From Ruminococcus sp. (lineage in GTDB: Bacteria > Bacillota > Clostridia > Oscillospirales > Ruminococcaceae), in the NCBI GenBank assembly GCA_014799785.1, contig JAAVHI010000032.1, forward strand, positions 1 to 44,588: DNA of 44,588 nt. The letters are read 5' to 3'. The translations under genes were made by a program, and so were the position numbers. The notes beneath the pieces were generated by a model. That model was not told the origin of the DNA. It saw only the letters and a list, made by a program, of their open reading frames with translations, and made no database searches. Positions 6,671 through 14,448 of the stretch are shown piece by piece (the first letter of the stretch is position 1; each line of letters begins with the position of its first letter).

Positions 6671-9445
6671 CTATCTTATTACCGACGCAAGCTGTAAGCC
6701 CTGTCTTGTCTGCCTGTTTATAGTTGCAGTGTCAAGAGCTTTGGGACTGTTATTGATCTGGGTAAAATTAATACCGCCGCGGTCATTTCCGACGCTTGCT
6801 CCGTACCGTTTCCGCCTTGTTGCAGCCGCGTCCACCTCAATATCAAGGTCAAAGTGTGTGGGGACTGCTTTCTGCATATCTGCGGATATTTTCGACATTT
6901 GTTCCGTGAAGCCTATGCCTACGCCGTCCGCAAGATTCAGTCCGACCTCTTTTTTCAATTTCCTTGATGGACTGTGAATATCAAAAAAGTCTTTAAATGC
7001 ATTCATGATTTTTTCGCCCGCCGCGGAAATCTTTTCTTTAACAGCAGTAACGCCGCTTATTATTCCGTCGCCGATACCTGCCATAATATCCGAACCGATT
7101 TGATTCATTTTTGAAAAATTCTCTTTGAACCCGTCAATAATTGCCGTTATGATTTTTGGTATCGCTGATACAATACCGATAATGATTTTCGGCAGGTCGG
7201 AAATAATGGCAATAAACAGATCTATTCCCGCAAGCGCAAGTTGGGGAGCTGCTTCTATCAGTCCGTTTATGATTCCGTCCGTGATCTGCGGAAGCGCGTT
7301 TACGATAGCGATTATAATATCAGGGAGTGCGCCGATAAGTCCGAGGAATAAATCCATACCCGCCTTTATAAGCTGCGGGATCGCTCCTGCAATGGCGGTA
7401 ACTATGCCCGTGATGATCTGCGGCAAAGCGTCAACAATGGTCGTGATAATTTCGGGCAACGCGCCTATAAGTGCGACAAGCAAATCAATTCCCGCCTGAA
7501 TTATCTGCGGAACAGCTTCAAGCAGAGCGGAGATAATTCCGTTTATGATTTCGGGCAATGCCACCACGATCTGCACTATCGCGTCGGGCAACGCTTCCGT
7601 AAGAGATACAAAAAACTGTAATCCCGCGTCGATCAACAGAGGAATATTTTCTATGATTGAATTGCATATAAGCGGGACTATTTCAACTACTGCCGTAATG
7701 ATAGAGGGGATAACCTCCGCAATTGCAGTAACTATGCCCGCAAAAAACAGTGCTGCACCTGAAATCAGAGCCGGGATATTTTCCACAAGCGTACTTGAAA
7801 TATCGGAAACGATCTGCGGAAGCATGGGCGTTATCTGTGCAATGACCTGATTAAGACCGTCCAGAATGCCCTTGAACAACGTTACCGCGCCCTTTAAAAT
7901 CGTGGGGACAAAGGACGGTATTTTCTGCACAAGACCGCTCACAAGGCTTGTGCAGCCGTTTATCATAGCCGGGAGGATTGAATTTATTATCTCTGGCAAC
8001 TTTTCAATTATAGTTTGAACAATTTCCTGTACACTCTCTAATATAGCTGTCGTAATATCAGGTATCATTGACAGCAGCGTATCCAACAATTGTGGAATTA
8101 AACTTGATACCGCTTCAAGTAATGCACCTGTTGCTGTAGGTAAAGCCTGCACAATATTGTCAATTATCGGAGTTATGTTAGCTACAACGTTTTGAAAAGC
8201 GTCTACTACATTCTGACATAATTGCCCTATATCTGCATTTTCGTTTCCGAATCCCACAATAAGATTTTGTAATGCCGACTGCATAGAGTTTATGGAGCCT
8301 GAAATCGTACTCTCTGCTTCTTTTGCAGTTGCGCCAGCAATACCCATATTTTCCTGCATTACATGAATTGCCGAAACAATATCAGCATAGGAATCAATGT
8401 TATATTCAATGCCCGAAATTGCTTGTGCATCGTCTAAAAGCCGCTGCATTTCTTCTTTTGTGCCGCCATATCCAAGCTTGAGGTTATCGAGCATGTTAAA
8501 GTTTGATTTTGCAAAACCCTGATAAGCGTTTTGAATACTTCCCATGTCAGAACCCATCTTGTTAGCATTGTCTGACATATCAGTAATAGCCATGCTGGCA
8601 TATTCTACTGCTTTTTCTGTATCTCCGCCTAAAGATTGAATTAGCGACGCAGAAAACCCAGTGACTGTTTCCATATAGTCGTTTGCGTTCATTCCCGCCG
8701 TTTTGTAGGCGTTAGCAGCATACTGTTGAAGAGTATCTGAGGATTCTTTGAAAAGAGTGTCAACGCCACCGACAAGTTGTTCATAGTCTGCATATGCAGA
8801 AACAACTTCTTTACCCAGCTTAACAGCAACAGCTCCCGCAGCAGTAGCCGCTGCACCTAACGCCGTACCTAAAGCTTTTACTGCGTCAACGGAAATTTTT
8901 ACACTTTCGTTGGCAATTTTTTTAATACCTGACGCAGCCTTTTCTGCGCCTTCCGCAATTCCATCAAGGATTTTTTGATGATTTTTTGAGCGTAAATTTT
9001 CAATTTCTTCATTGTTCGCCCGTTGCGCCGCCGCAAGCTGATTTATATTTTTCGTAGTATTGTTTGCCTGTATCTGATAATCGTTCAGCTTTTTTGTTGC
9101 AGCCGCTACAGCCTCGGAAGCCTTTTTCGCCTCATCGCTGTTTGCGCCGTACTTTTCAGCCATTTCCGCCGCGGTCTGCGCCGCCTTTGCCTGAGCCTCC
9201 CGCGCCGTTTCTACAGCCGATTGCAGTACCGACAGCTTTTCTTTTTGGGAATCAAGCTGCTTACCGTAAATGTCGCCTTTGGCTTTAAGGTCGGAGATCG
9301 ACGCGCCGCTCTTGTCAAAGGACGATACCGCAGCCCCCATTTCGGAGGAAAGCACCCGCAGTTCCTGATTTATATTTGTTATCGCCGCCTTGAACTGCGC
9401 TTCGCCGTCCAGCTTCAAGGATGTACCGATCTCTCGTTTAGCCAT
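6671..9445 (-). CDS. Tail tape measure protein
   Basis: At 924 residues this is the longest protein of the prophage. It should set tail length and be injected during DNA entry. Residues ~1-160 are coiled coil (QKEKLSVLQSAVETAREAQA). A glycine/alanine segment and a conserved core (EQLVGGVDTLFKESSDTLQQ, MSDNANKMGSDMGSIQNAYQ) follow at ~225-320. Residues ~430-800 form a long stretch of hydrophobic helices with a recurring ALPEII...GII..AL.EAVPQII pattern. The C-terminus carries FFDIHSPSRK, a common end motif of Firmicutes tape measures. A TTG and a GTG lie a few codons upstream, but ATG at 9445 sits behind AAGGTTGGTG and directly after the stop of the frameshifted chaperone. Codons are clearly more AT-rich at ~8030-8960 than in the rest. 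Confidence 0.92.
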   Translation of the reverse strand: MAKREIGTSLKLDGEAQFKAAITNINQELRVLSSEMGAAVSSFDKSGASISDLKAKGDIYGKQLDSQKEKLSVLQSAVETAREAQAKAAQTAAEMAEKYGANSDEAKKASEAVAAATKKLNDYQIQANNTTKNINQLAAAQRANNEEIENLRSKNHQKILDGIAEGAEKAASGIKKIANESVKISVDAVKALGTALGAAATAAGAVAVKLGKEVVSAYADYEQLVGGVDTLFKESSDTLQQYAANAYKTAGMNANDYMETVTGFSASLIQSLGGDTEKAVEYASMAITDMSDNANKMGSDMGSIQNAYQGFAKSNFNMLDNLKLGYGGTKEEMQRLLDDAQAISGIEYNIDSYADIVSAIHVMQENMGIAGATAKEAESTISGSINSMQSALQNLIVGFGNENADIGQLCQNVVDAFQNVVANITPIIDNIVQALPTATGALLEAVSSLIPQLLDTLLSMIPDITTAILESVQEIVQTIIEKLPEIINSILPAMINGCTSLVSGLVQKIPSFVPTILKGAVTLFKGILDGLNQVIAQITPMLPQIVSDISSTLVENIPALISGAALFFAGIVTAIAEVIPSIITAVVEIVPLICNSIIENIPLLIDAGLQFFVSLTEALPDAIVQIVVALPEIINGIISALLEAVPQIIQAGIDLLVALIGALPEIITTIVDALPQIITGIVTAIAGAIPQLIKAGMDLFLGLIGALPDIIIAIVNALPQITDGIINGLIEAAPQLALAGIDLFIAIISDLPKIIIGIVSAIPKIITAIIDGFKENFSKMNQIGSDIMAGIGDGIISGVTAVKEKISAAGEKIMNAFKDFFDIHSPSRKLKKEVGLNLADGVGIGFTEQMSKISADMQKAVPTHFDLDIEVDAAATRRKRYGASVGNDRGGINFTQINNSPKALDTATINRQTRQGLQLASVIR

Positions 9446-9446
9446 G

Positions 9447-9590
9447 TCATTCACCAACCTTAAAAAGCCACATCTGAATTATTTCTCCCGGAGCGGTGTT
9501 ATTGATCTCCTGATAGTTCATTCCGAGACAATAACCCCGCTGGAACAGGCGTGCAGCGGTCAGGTTGCCGCACGCCCTGCCTCCTTTTTT
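9447..9590 (-). CDS. Frameshift extension of the tail assembly chaperone (gpGT-like)
   Basis: The -1 frame is open from the slippery site to a TGA at 9449-9447, two bases before the tape-measure ATG. It encodes about 45 residues (GGRACGNLTAARLFQRGYCL, then a GMNYQEINNTAPGEIIQMW segment). This looks like real protein: it carries the tryptophan/proline-rich ending typical of the T part of G/GT chaperones. It has no start codon or ribosome-binding site of its own. In lambda, gpG and the frameshifted gpGT are made in a fixed ratio and load the tape measure for tail assembly. The same is expected here, giving a ~185-residue fusion product. Confidence 0.8.
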   Translation of the reverse strand, partial: KKGGRACGNLTAARLFQRGYCLGMNYQEINNTAPGEIIQMWLFKVGE

Positions 9591-10003
9591 TCACGTTCGA
9601 TCTCCGCAAGATCGGGGTCTTTTTCCGTCAGCTCTACGCCGTCGGGTATCTCATAGTCCGACCCCAGATTGAGCGCACCGAAAATTTCGGCGCGGTAGGT
9701 CAGGATATCAGAAACGTTGAGAATGTTTATAAAATAATCGTCGGGAAAAAGCGGTTTTTTATCTCCCTGCTCCAAGCCCAGCGCAATGTCCGCATTATGC
9801 TTGATAACCGCGCCGTTTGCAAGATCGGCAAGTATGTAACTGAACCTTTCCAGCATTCCGGCAGTGTCTTTGCCATCGTCAAGCCATGTACCGATAGTGT
9901 TTATATCTCCGCCGACCCGCTCTGAAATGTGCATAAGCGCCCATGTGGAGAAAAACAGTTCGATCTTTTTTTCGTCAATCTCGATAACTTTAGACCTGCT
10001 CAT
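9560..10003 (-). CDS. Tail assembly chaperone (gpG-like)
   Basis: This 147-residue acidic protein is encoded between the major tail protein and the tape measure, the position of the lambda gpG / HK97 gp13-like chaperone. It begins MSRSKVIEIDEKKIELFFST and is mainly helical. The segment ending ALNLGSDYEIPDGVELTEKD leads into the shift site EREKKEAGRAAT. A longer open frame exists upstream, but ATG at 10003 has GGAGGT eight bases before it and overlaps the major tail gene by 14 bases. A canonical -1 slippery heptamer lies six codons before the stop and yields the longer gpGT-like protein. The family call depends mainly on position and the frameshift. Confidence 0.85.
   Translation of the reverse strand: MSRSKVIEIDEKKIELFFSTWALMHISERVGGDINTIGTWLDDGKDTAGMLERFSYILADLANGAVIKHNADIALGLEQGDKKPLFPDDYFINILNVSDILTYRAEIFGALNLGSDYEIPDGVELTEKDPDLAEIEREKKEAGRAAT
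9584..9590 (-). promoter_or_regulatory. Programmed -1 ribosomal frameshift site A AAA AAG
   Basis: On the minus strand the in-frame codons are GAA AAA AAG, giving the heptamer A AAA AAG (X XXY YYZ), one of the most efficient -1 slippery sequences known in bacteria. The -1 frame is then open through to the tape-measure start. The 0 frame stops after seven more codons. No downstream pseudoknot was worked out by eye. Confidence 0.85.
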
Positions 10004-10694
10004 TTTCTGTACCTCCGTTATCATCTGTATTATCCGTACCGCCGCCCGCGGGCGGGTCTCCGCTGGATTCCGAACCACTTTCGGTATTGCCGCCCGTGCC
10101 GCTGTTGTCGGAAAGCTTGAAGTAATCTTCAAGATATTTCCGCGCCTCCTCCTCGGTGGAGAACTGCGTTACCTCCTCATAAGGATCATTTTCAAAGCCG
10201 GAAAGCGTCTCGATCGTACCCTCGCTTTCGTAAGTGCCCCACGAAATGGACTTCTCTTTTGTCTTTGCACTTTCTTTCGGAGGCTTGAATTTCGTCTTGT
10301 AGACGATAGTGACCTGATAAAGCTTCTTGTTGTTTTTCATAAGGGTTTTAAAGTACCCGAATACATGATACGGCGGAATATCCGAACCGCCCTTTACAAG
10401 CCTTTCGGGTTCGCTGTTGTCAGCCGCCGTGTAAACGTGTCCGTACATTTTTGACTGAGCTTCAAGGGTCATGTGATCCACGCAGATTTTCAGCGTACCC
10501 TCCTCAAACGCGTAATTGTCCTCCGCCTTTTCGTCGTCAGCCCAAAGGGGATTGTCCGAAAACTTGATATCTTTCTCCGCGGAGATCATCTTTCCCACAA
10601 CGAAAGCCGTACCCGGTTCAATTTCGGGATACCTGCCTTTTATGTAATTATTGCAAGGTGCTGCGATAGGATATTTAAGTCCGATCATAGCCAT
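9990..10694 (-). CDS. Major tail protein
   Basis: This 234-residue protein belongs to the phi13-type major tail protein group that polymerises into the tail tube. It begins MAMIGLKYPIAAPCNNYIKG and has an acidic hairpin (FSDNPLWADDEKAEDN, ~45-60) typical of this family. A V-Y-x-T-K-F-K-x-P strand (~133-140) and EGTIETLSGF complete the tube fold. The last ~40 residues are a low-complexity Gly/Ser/Asp/Glu/Thr tail, which may be surface-exposed decoration. It lies two bases after the HK97-gp10-like gene, and its end overlaps the chaperone start by 14 bases. RBS is AGAGGGT. Confidence 0.88.
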   Translation of the reverse strand: MAMIGLKYPIAAPCNNYIKGRYPEIEPGTAFVVGKMISAEKDIKFSDNPLWADDEKAEDNYAFEEGTLKICVDHMTLEAQSKMYGHVYTAADNSEPERLVKGGSDIPPYHVFGYFKTLMKNNKKLYQVTIVYKTKFKPPKESAKTKEKSISWGTYESEGTIETLSGFENDPYEEVTQFSTEEEARKYLEDYFKLSDNSGTGGNTESGSESSGDPPAGGGTDNTDDNGGTENEQV

Positions 10695-10696
10695 AA

Positions 10697-11131
10697 TTAA
10701 AAACCCTCTTTCTCTAAAAATTTATTGAAAACATCTTCCATAGCCGATACTGCTTTGTCCTCGGCTGATTCTTCAACCGCGTCAACAAAGCGTGTCGGCG
10801 GTTGGTTCGCATTGCTTTTTCCGTAATGCAGAATAAATGCCTTTTCAGCATTCCGAACACCCTTTCGGTCTTTGCCCTGCGGGTAAATTTCCTTTGCCGA
10901 TACGTCGCCGATCTTTTTTATACCTTTTGTCGGTGCAACGCTGCGTGCCATATCTCCCGTACCGCGACCGTCAGGCTTAGTAGCCTCCAGTATGCCGTGT
11001 ATCCATTCTTCGGCAACGACCTCCGCGCCCGCGTACAGCATATCCGAAACAAGCTCCTCATTATCGAGTTGACCCAACCGCTGCAAGTCGGCGGCTAATC
11101 CGTCAATACCGCTTACCGAAAACTTAGCCAC
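10697..11131 (-). CDS. HK97 gp10-like tail-completion/morphogenesis protein
   Basis: This 144-residue protein matches the HK97-gp10 family by order and content. It has an N-terminal helix (FSVSGIDGLAADLQRLGQLD), a central helix with GAEVVAEEW, GTGDMARSV (~72-80) and AFILHYGKSN (~110-119), which is the conserved FVEFGTS-like strand of the family. It helps finish the tail or neck. The GTG start at 11131 overlaps the upstream gene by eight bases; a GGAGG lies nine bases before it. The open frame continues further upstream, but that part overlaps the preceding gene and does not look like this family. Confidence 0.82.
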   Translation of the reverse strand: MAKFSVSGIDGLAADLQRLGQLDNEELVSDMLYAGAEVVAEEWIHGILEATKPDGRGTGDMARSVAPTKGIKKIGDVSAKEIYPQGKDRKGVRNAEKAFILHYGKSNANQPPTRFVDAVEESAEDKAVSAMEDVFNKFLEKEGF

Positions 11132-11447
11132 CTCCGAACACCTCCGCAGTATAGGCATAATGGGTAAATCCCGTATCGTCCTCATAATCAATGACGGGAT
11201 CGTCAATGCAGATATCGTCATACGCCGACAGTACAGAGGTGATTTCCGCAGGGGTGCTGCTGTATTCTTTTTTTGTATAAAAGTCAACAGCAATACGCAT
11301 ACCGCTTTCGGAAGAAACACCGTCAAGGGATAGTCCCTTGATTTCCTGCCAAACGATGTAGTTATCCGCCGACTTGTGCGCCTTTTGGTGATAAACGGAA
11401 ACGTCGGGGATACTGCATAAAACATCACGAAATTCACGCAAAGTCAT
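11124..11447 (-). CDS. Tail terminator/minor tail protein-like
   Basis: This 107-residue protein starts MTLREFRDVLCSIPDVSVYH and contains YIVWQEIKG, MRIAVDFYTKKEY and a central EITSVLSAYDD helix. That strand-helix order, the length and the location between the head-closure and gp10-like genes fit the tail-terminator class (gpU/DUF3168-like), which caps the tail tube. Family assignment is by position and fold pattern, not by a unique motif. The ATG at 11447 has GGAGAG upstream and overlaps the preceding gene by 14 bases. Confidence 0.72.
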   Translation of the reverse strand: MTLREFRDVLCSIPDVSVYHQKAHKSADNYIVWQEIKGLSLDGVSSESGMRIAVDFYTKKEYSSTPAEITSVLSAYDDICIDDPVIDYEDDTGFTHYAYTAEVFGGG

Positions 11448-11790
11448 AATTGCTCTCCAATCTCCGCAGGGACAAAAGCTTTGTATGCGGTCTGGTGTCG
11501 GTCTTTGTCTGTACCTGCTCAATGCTGTACTGGTTTTCGTCCTCGCTCACAAGGATAACAACGTCCTGCGGTGATACCTTGATTTTTTTCGGTATCATTA
11601 TCATGCGGTCTATTTTCGTGTCCGCCTGTTTCGCCGAAAAAAAGCGTACCGCGCCGACAGTCCGATTTTCAAACCTTGCTTTGCGCCGATCGGTAAGCTT
11701 GTCCGCAGGTTTGTCGCCGGGCAAAGCAGCGTTTTCCACCGTGTAGATATGTGCAATGCCGTCATTAAAGGATACCTGTTTTTCAAGCAT
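11434..11790 (-). CDS. Head closure/head-tail joining protein
   Basis: This 118-residue, beta-rich basic protein begins MLEKQVSFNDGIAHIYTVEN and contains RFFSAKQADTKIDRMIMIPK, then VILVSEDENQYSIEQVQ. The pattern (strand, long basic loop, strands ending in a conserved Tyr) resembles the SPP1 gp16 / HK97 gp7-like head-completion proteins. It lies between the gp6-like connector and the tail terminator, exactly where that function is expected. ATG 11790 has AAGGAG at eight bases and overlaps the connector gene by eight bases. No other family looks likelier. Confidence 0.72.
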   Translation of the reverse strand: MLEKQVSFNDGIAHIYTVENAALPGDKPADKLTDRRKARFENRTVGAVRFFSAKQADTKIDRMIMIPKKIKVSPQDVVILVSEDENQYSIEQVQTKTDTRPHTKLLSLRRLESNYDFA

Positions 11791-12115
11791 TTTCCTGCTC
11801 CTTCCGCTCTGCAAGCACGGAATATTTTATACGCTGGGAACGTATCGTCTCCGCAAAATTCTTTCGGAAATCCTCGTAAGCGTCGTTATAGATATAACGG
11901 CAAGCGTCAAGGAAAAGCTGTTCTGCTTCCGTTCCGCTGCTTTCGCTTTCCGTGGATTCCTCCGCAGAAAGGTCAACGAATTGCAGCCAAACCGCACCTA
12001 TAAGCTCCCTTACGGAGGACTGGGCGCGGGCGGCAGCTCCTTTGACCCTGCCGTCCGTGTCCTCGTCCTCCCAAGTGATATTGAGGTAATTTTTCACATC
12101 TTTAAGAGCAAGCAT
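11783..12115 (-). CDS. Phage gp6-like head-tail connector
   Basis: This 110-residue, mostly helical protein starts MLALKDVKNYLNITWEDEDT. The opening helix-plus-acidic-loop, LKDVKNYLxITWEDED followed by a small-residue helix, is the signature of the gp6-like connector family (Phage_connect_1). Its ring sits under the portal and begins the neck. A poorly conserved Glu/Ser insert is visible at ~50-64 before the LFLDACRYIYNDAYEDF helix. It follows the small helical gene with zero spacing and overlaps the head-closure gene. Confidence 0.86.
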   Translation of the reverse strand: MLALKDVKNYLNITWEDEDTDGRVKGAAARAQSSVRELIGAVWLQFVDLSAEESTESESSGTEAEQLFLDACRYIYNDAYEDFRKNFAETIRSQRIKYSVLAERKEQENA

Positions 12116-12289
12116 TTATACGACCTCGTTTCCCTGATTTTCAAGGATAGCGTTTACAATATCCGCCTTTTTCGGAGAGCCGCTGCCAATATTTACACCG
12201 CGGGCGGAAGCGATATCAAGAAGATTCTGCTTTGTCATAGCTTCAAGCTCCGCCTGCGTGTAAATCGTTATATCAGCAGCGGCGGTCAT
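12116..12289 (-). CDS. Small HeH/Rho-N-like phage head-module protein
   Basis: This 57-residue protein is too short for many gene finders. Its core TQAELEAMTKQNLLDIASAR, followed by GVN and then KKADIVNAIL, has the helix-extended loop-helix pattern of HeH/LEM-, SAP- or Rho-N-type domains. Such tiny proteins are frequent between the major capsid and connector genes of Firmicutes siphophages. ATG 12289 overlaps the capsid stop (ATGA) and the TAA abuts the connector ATG, so it is surely translated with its neighbours. The function is unknown; binding nucleic acid or capsid is a guess from the fold. Confidence 0.8.
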   Translation of the reverse strand: MTAAADITIYTQAELEAMTKQNLLDIASARGVNIGSGSPKKADIVNAILENQGNEVV

Positions 12290-13536
12290 TCCCCCGACGG
12301 GTTTTCGTCTTCGGCAGGATCATCAAGCTCCGGAACGCCGTTAGCTTTGCCGGACTTGTCAACCACCACGACCTCCAGAGCCGCCGCTGCAAGCTCGGAA
12401 ACGTCGCAAAGCACAAAGGCGTTGTTATCAAGGGGACGTCCGTTGCCCGTAAATTTCGCCGTATAGGTGCGGTTATCTTCAAGGAACTTGTATTCGTCGG
12501 AATATTCGATCTTTCCGTCCTTGCTCATGCCTATACCCGCGAAATATCTTTCGGGCAAGCCTATTACCGCGTTACCCTCCTCGATCGCCGCCGACTGGAT
12601 TATCTGCATAGGATAGGGGAGTACGTCGTTGCGGTATGTGCCGTCCATGCCCAGAACGGTCGTTGCGGGCATTACCTTTCTGAAATAATCAAAAGGATTT
12701 ACCACAAAGATCGGGTTGACTACGGGACGCGCCGTTCCGTCAATGTTTTTCGCGATTTCGGCAAGAATACCGCCCAGAACAGCAGGGGAAAGCTTGTTAA
12801 GCTTGACTGCCGTCTTACGGGGATATACGCCGCCAACGACAGAAGCAGTATCCGATACATCGCGCGTCATGCCGATGTACTTGTCGTTGCCGTCGCCGTC
12901 AACTACGGCAGACTCAACGCTAAGCGCGATAAACTCCGAAAGCAGTTCGCGGACAAAACGATCGACCCACGCGGGACCAAGGTCAAGCATATCTTTAGGG
13001 ATATACATAAACGCCGTAAGCTTTTTAAGCTCCACATCAAAGTAATCAATGTCGCCCTCCAGCTCGTTTGTGATCTTGGAAGTGACCTTACCCCATACCG
13101 CAGCGGGCTTGCTTGTTTTGTTGTATATGTACTTTGTGTACAGGGACGTGTTGCGGAAGTCAATGCGGTCAAGCAGCGGGTGCGCCTTGCGAATATCCTC
13201 AACGACCGTATCAATAACCGTCACGGGGATAGCCTCGTTTACGCTTTCGATAGCCTGTTTGGGGTTAGGAGCTTTCGCCGCCGCAATAAATTTATCGTAG
13301 AAATCCGTTTCCGCCTGTGTAAGCTGACGAACTCCCCGTGAAGCAAGTACGACCGTATCAACCGCGCCGTTTCCCGCCACCATGATCTCCGCCTGTACCG
13401 CCTCTCCGATAAACTGTGAATATCCGTCCAGAGCCGCGTCAAGCTTGCTTTCGTCCTGCTCTTTCATAGCCGTAACGATAGCCGCGGAGCATTCCGCTTT
13501 TTTCTGTTTCAGTTTGTCAAGGTTCATAATTGGCAT
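12286..13536 (-). CDS. Major capsid protein, HK97 fold
   Basis: This 416-residue protein forms the icosahedral shell. Residues ~1-100 are helical and charged (KLKQKKAECSAAIVTAMKEQ) and probably act as the delta/scaffold domain removed by the neighbouring protease. The mature part starts near TVIDTVVEDIRKAHPLLDRI and continues with features of the HK97 fold: E-loop region GKVTSKITNELEGDIDYF, spine helix WVDRFVRELLSEFIALSVES (~205), and the P-domain strand VVNPFDYFRKVMPATT. The C-terminal tail is Asp/Glu/Pro-rich. GGAG lies nine bases before the ATG at 13536. It lies 12 bases after the ClpP-like protease gene. Confidence 0.93.
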   Translation of the reverse strand: MPIMNLDKLKQKKAECSAAIVTAMKEQDESKLDAALDGYSQFIGEAVQAEIMVAGNGAVDTVVLASRGVRQLTQAETDFYDKFIAAAKAPNPKQAIESVNEAIPVTVIDTVVEDIRKAHPLLDRIDFRNTSLYTKYIYNKTSKPAAVWGKVTSKITNELEGDIDYFDVELKKLTAFMYIPKDMLDLGPAWVDRFVRELLSEFIALSVESAVVDGDGNDKYIGMTRDVSDTASVVGGVYPRKTAVKLNKLSPAVLGGILAEIAKNIDGTARPVVNPIFVVNPFDYFRKVMPATTVLGMDGTYRNDVLPYPMQIIQSAAIEEGNAVIGLPERYFAGIGMSKDGKIEYSDEYKFLEDNRTYTAKFTGNGRPLDNNAFVLCDVSELAAAALEVVVVDKSGKANGVPELDDPAEDENPSGE

Positions 13537-13548
13537 TTTTCACATCTC

Positions 13549-14448
13549 CTATAATCTAAAAAATTTTGTTATTTTATTTTCCGCAATGGAAATAAAATCC
13601 GTCTTAGAGGATTCCGAATGTCCCATATCCGTGCCGCCCGTCATTTTGGGACAAGCGGGAACTTCCGCATTTTCGGGCTGTTTCGTCTCTGTCTGTTCCA
13701 CCTTTGCAGTTGACTGCAAAATGGGACTTCCGACCTGCTCTGAAACCTGTTCCGCAGTCGGAGGACTTGCCGCCTTTGCCGCCGCGGTTTTAAGCCTGTC
13801 GATCATCTGTCTGCATTCGCCGTTTTCGGAATTTTCCAAAGCCGCGATCGCCGCCTCAAGGTCAATATCCGCGTCCGCCATTCTGTCGGCAAGACCCAGC
13901 GAAATGCATTCCGCCGCGCTCCAGTAGGTCTCCTGTTCGTACATCTCCGCAAGCTTTTCGGCAGTAAGTTTGCCGCCCGCCTTTTGAAGATACGCCTGCA
14001 TTGTGGATAAAGAAATTTTATCAAGCTCGTCAGCGGCTTTCCGCAGGTCAGCGGAATGTCCCCGAACGCAGAGCAACGGCGCGTGTATCATCATCATGGT
14101 GTTGGAGGGCATTACAACTTCGTCCCCCGCCATAGCGATAACAGAAGCTACCGAACAGGCAAAGCCGTCAATATATACCGTCTTGTGCGCCTTGTGTCGG
14201 CGGAGCTGATTATATATTGACATGCCCTCCATGACCGAACCGCCAAGACTGTTGATGTAAATATTGATCTGGGTCACATCGCCCGCCGCTTCAAGCTCCT
14301 TGCGGATATGCTCCGCGCTGGTCTGACTTTCCACCTGCTCACCCGTCCACCAGTCCCAGTAGTCGCTTTCAACGTCGGTGTAGATGTACAAATCCAGTGT
14401 TTTCGGCGTATTGGCGTTCATTTTCAAATCAAAAAACTTGTTCTTCAA
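13549..14448 (-). CDS. ClpP-like head maturation protease
   Basis: This 299-residue prohead protease belongs to the ClpP/S14 group. It should cut the capsid scaffold domain and itself during head maturation. Motifs visible: INIYINSLGGSVMEGMSIYN (~61-80, oxyanion region), GFACSVASVIAMAG (~95-108) with nucleophile Ser99, and MMMIHAP with His122. An Asp in the ELDKI helix near 143 is a likely third member of the triad. The C-terminal ~100 residues are low-complexity Glu/Ala/Pro-rich and end in a short basic helix, as often seen in phage proteases. The ATG overlaps the portal stop by four bases. A 19-bp palindrome shared with the early region lies inside this gene at 13703-13721. Confidence 0.9.
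   Translation of the reverse strand: MKNKFFDLKMNANTPKTLDLYIYTDVESDYWDWWTGEQVESQTSAEHIRKELEAAGDVTQINIYINSLGGSVMEGMSIYNQLRRHKAHKTVYIDGFACSVASVIAMAGDEVVMPSNTMMMIHAPLLCVRGHSADLRKAADELDKISLSTMQAYLQKAGGKLTAEKLAEMYEQETYWSAAECISLGLADRMADADIDLEAAIAALENSENGECRQMIDRLKTAAAKAASPPTAEQVSEQVGSPILQSTAKVEQTETKQPENAEVPACPKMTGGTDMGHSESSKTDFISIAENKITKFFRL
13703..13721 (+). repeat. Palindrome TTTGCAGTTGACTGCAAAA, copy A
   Basis: This 19-base near-palindrome inside the protease gene occurs again, inverted, at 23637-23655, next to a plus-strand promoter. Its half-sites are TTTGCAGT and ACTGCAAA. No promoter is apparent beside this copy. Confidence 0.6.

Noticed and set aside
7125..7850. Long plus-strand frames opposite the tape-measure gene
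   Set aside because: They mirror the repeated hydrophobic helices of the tape measure and have no start signals.
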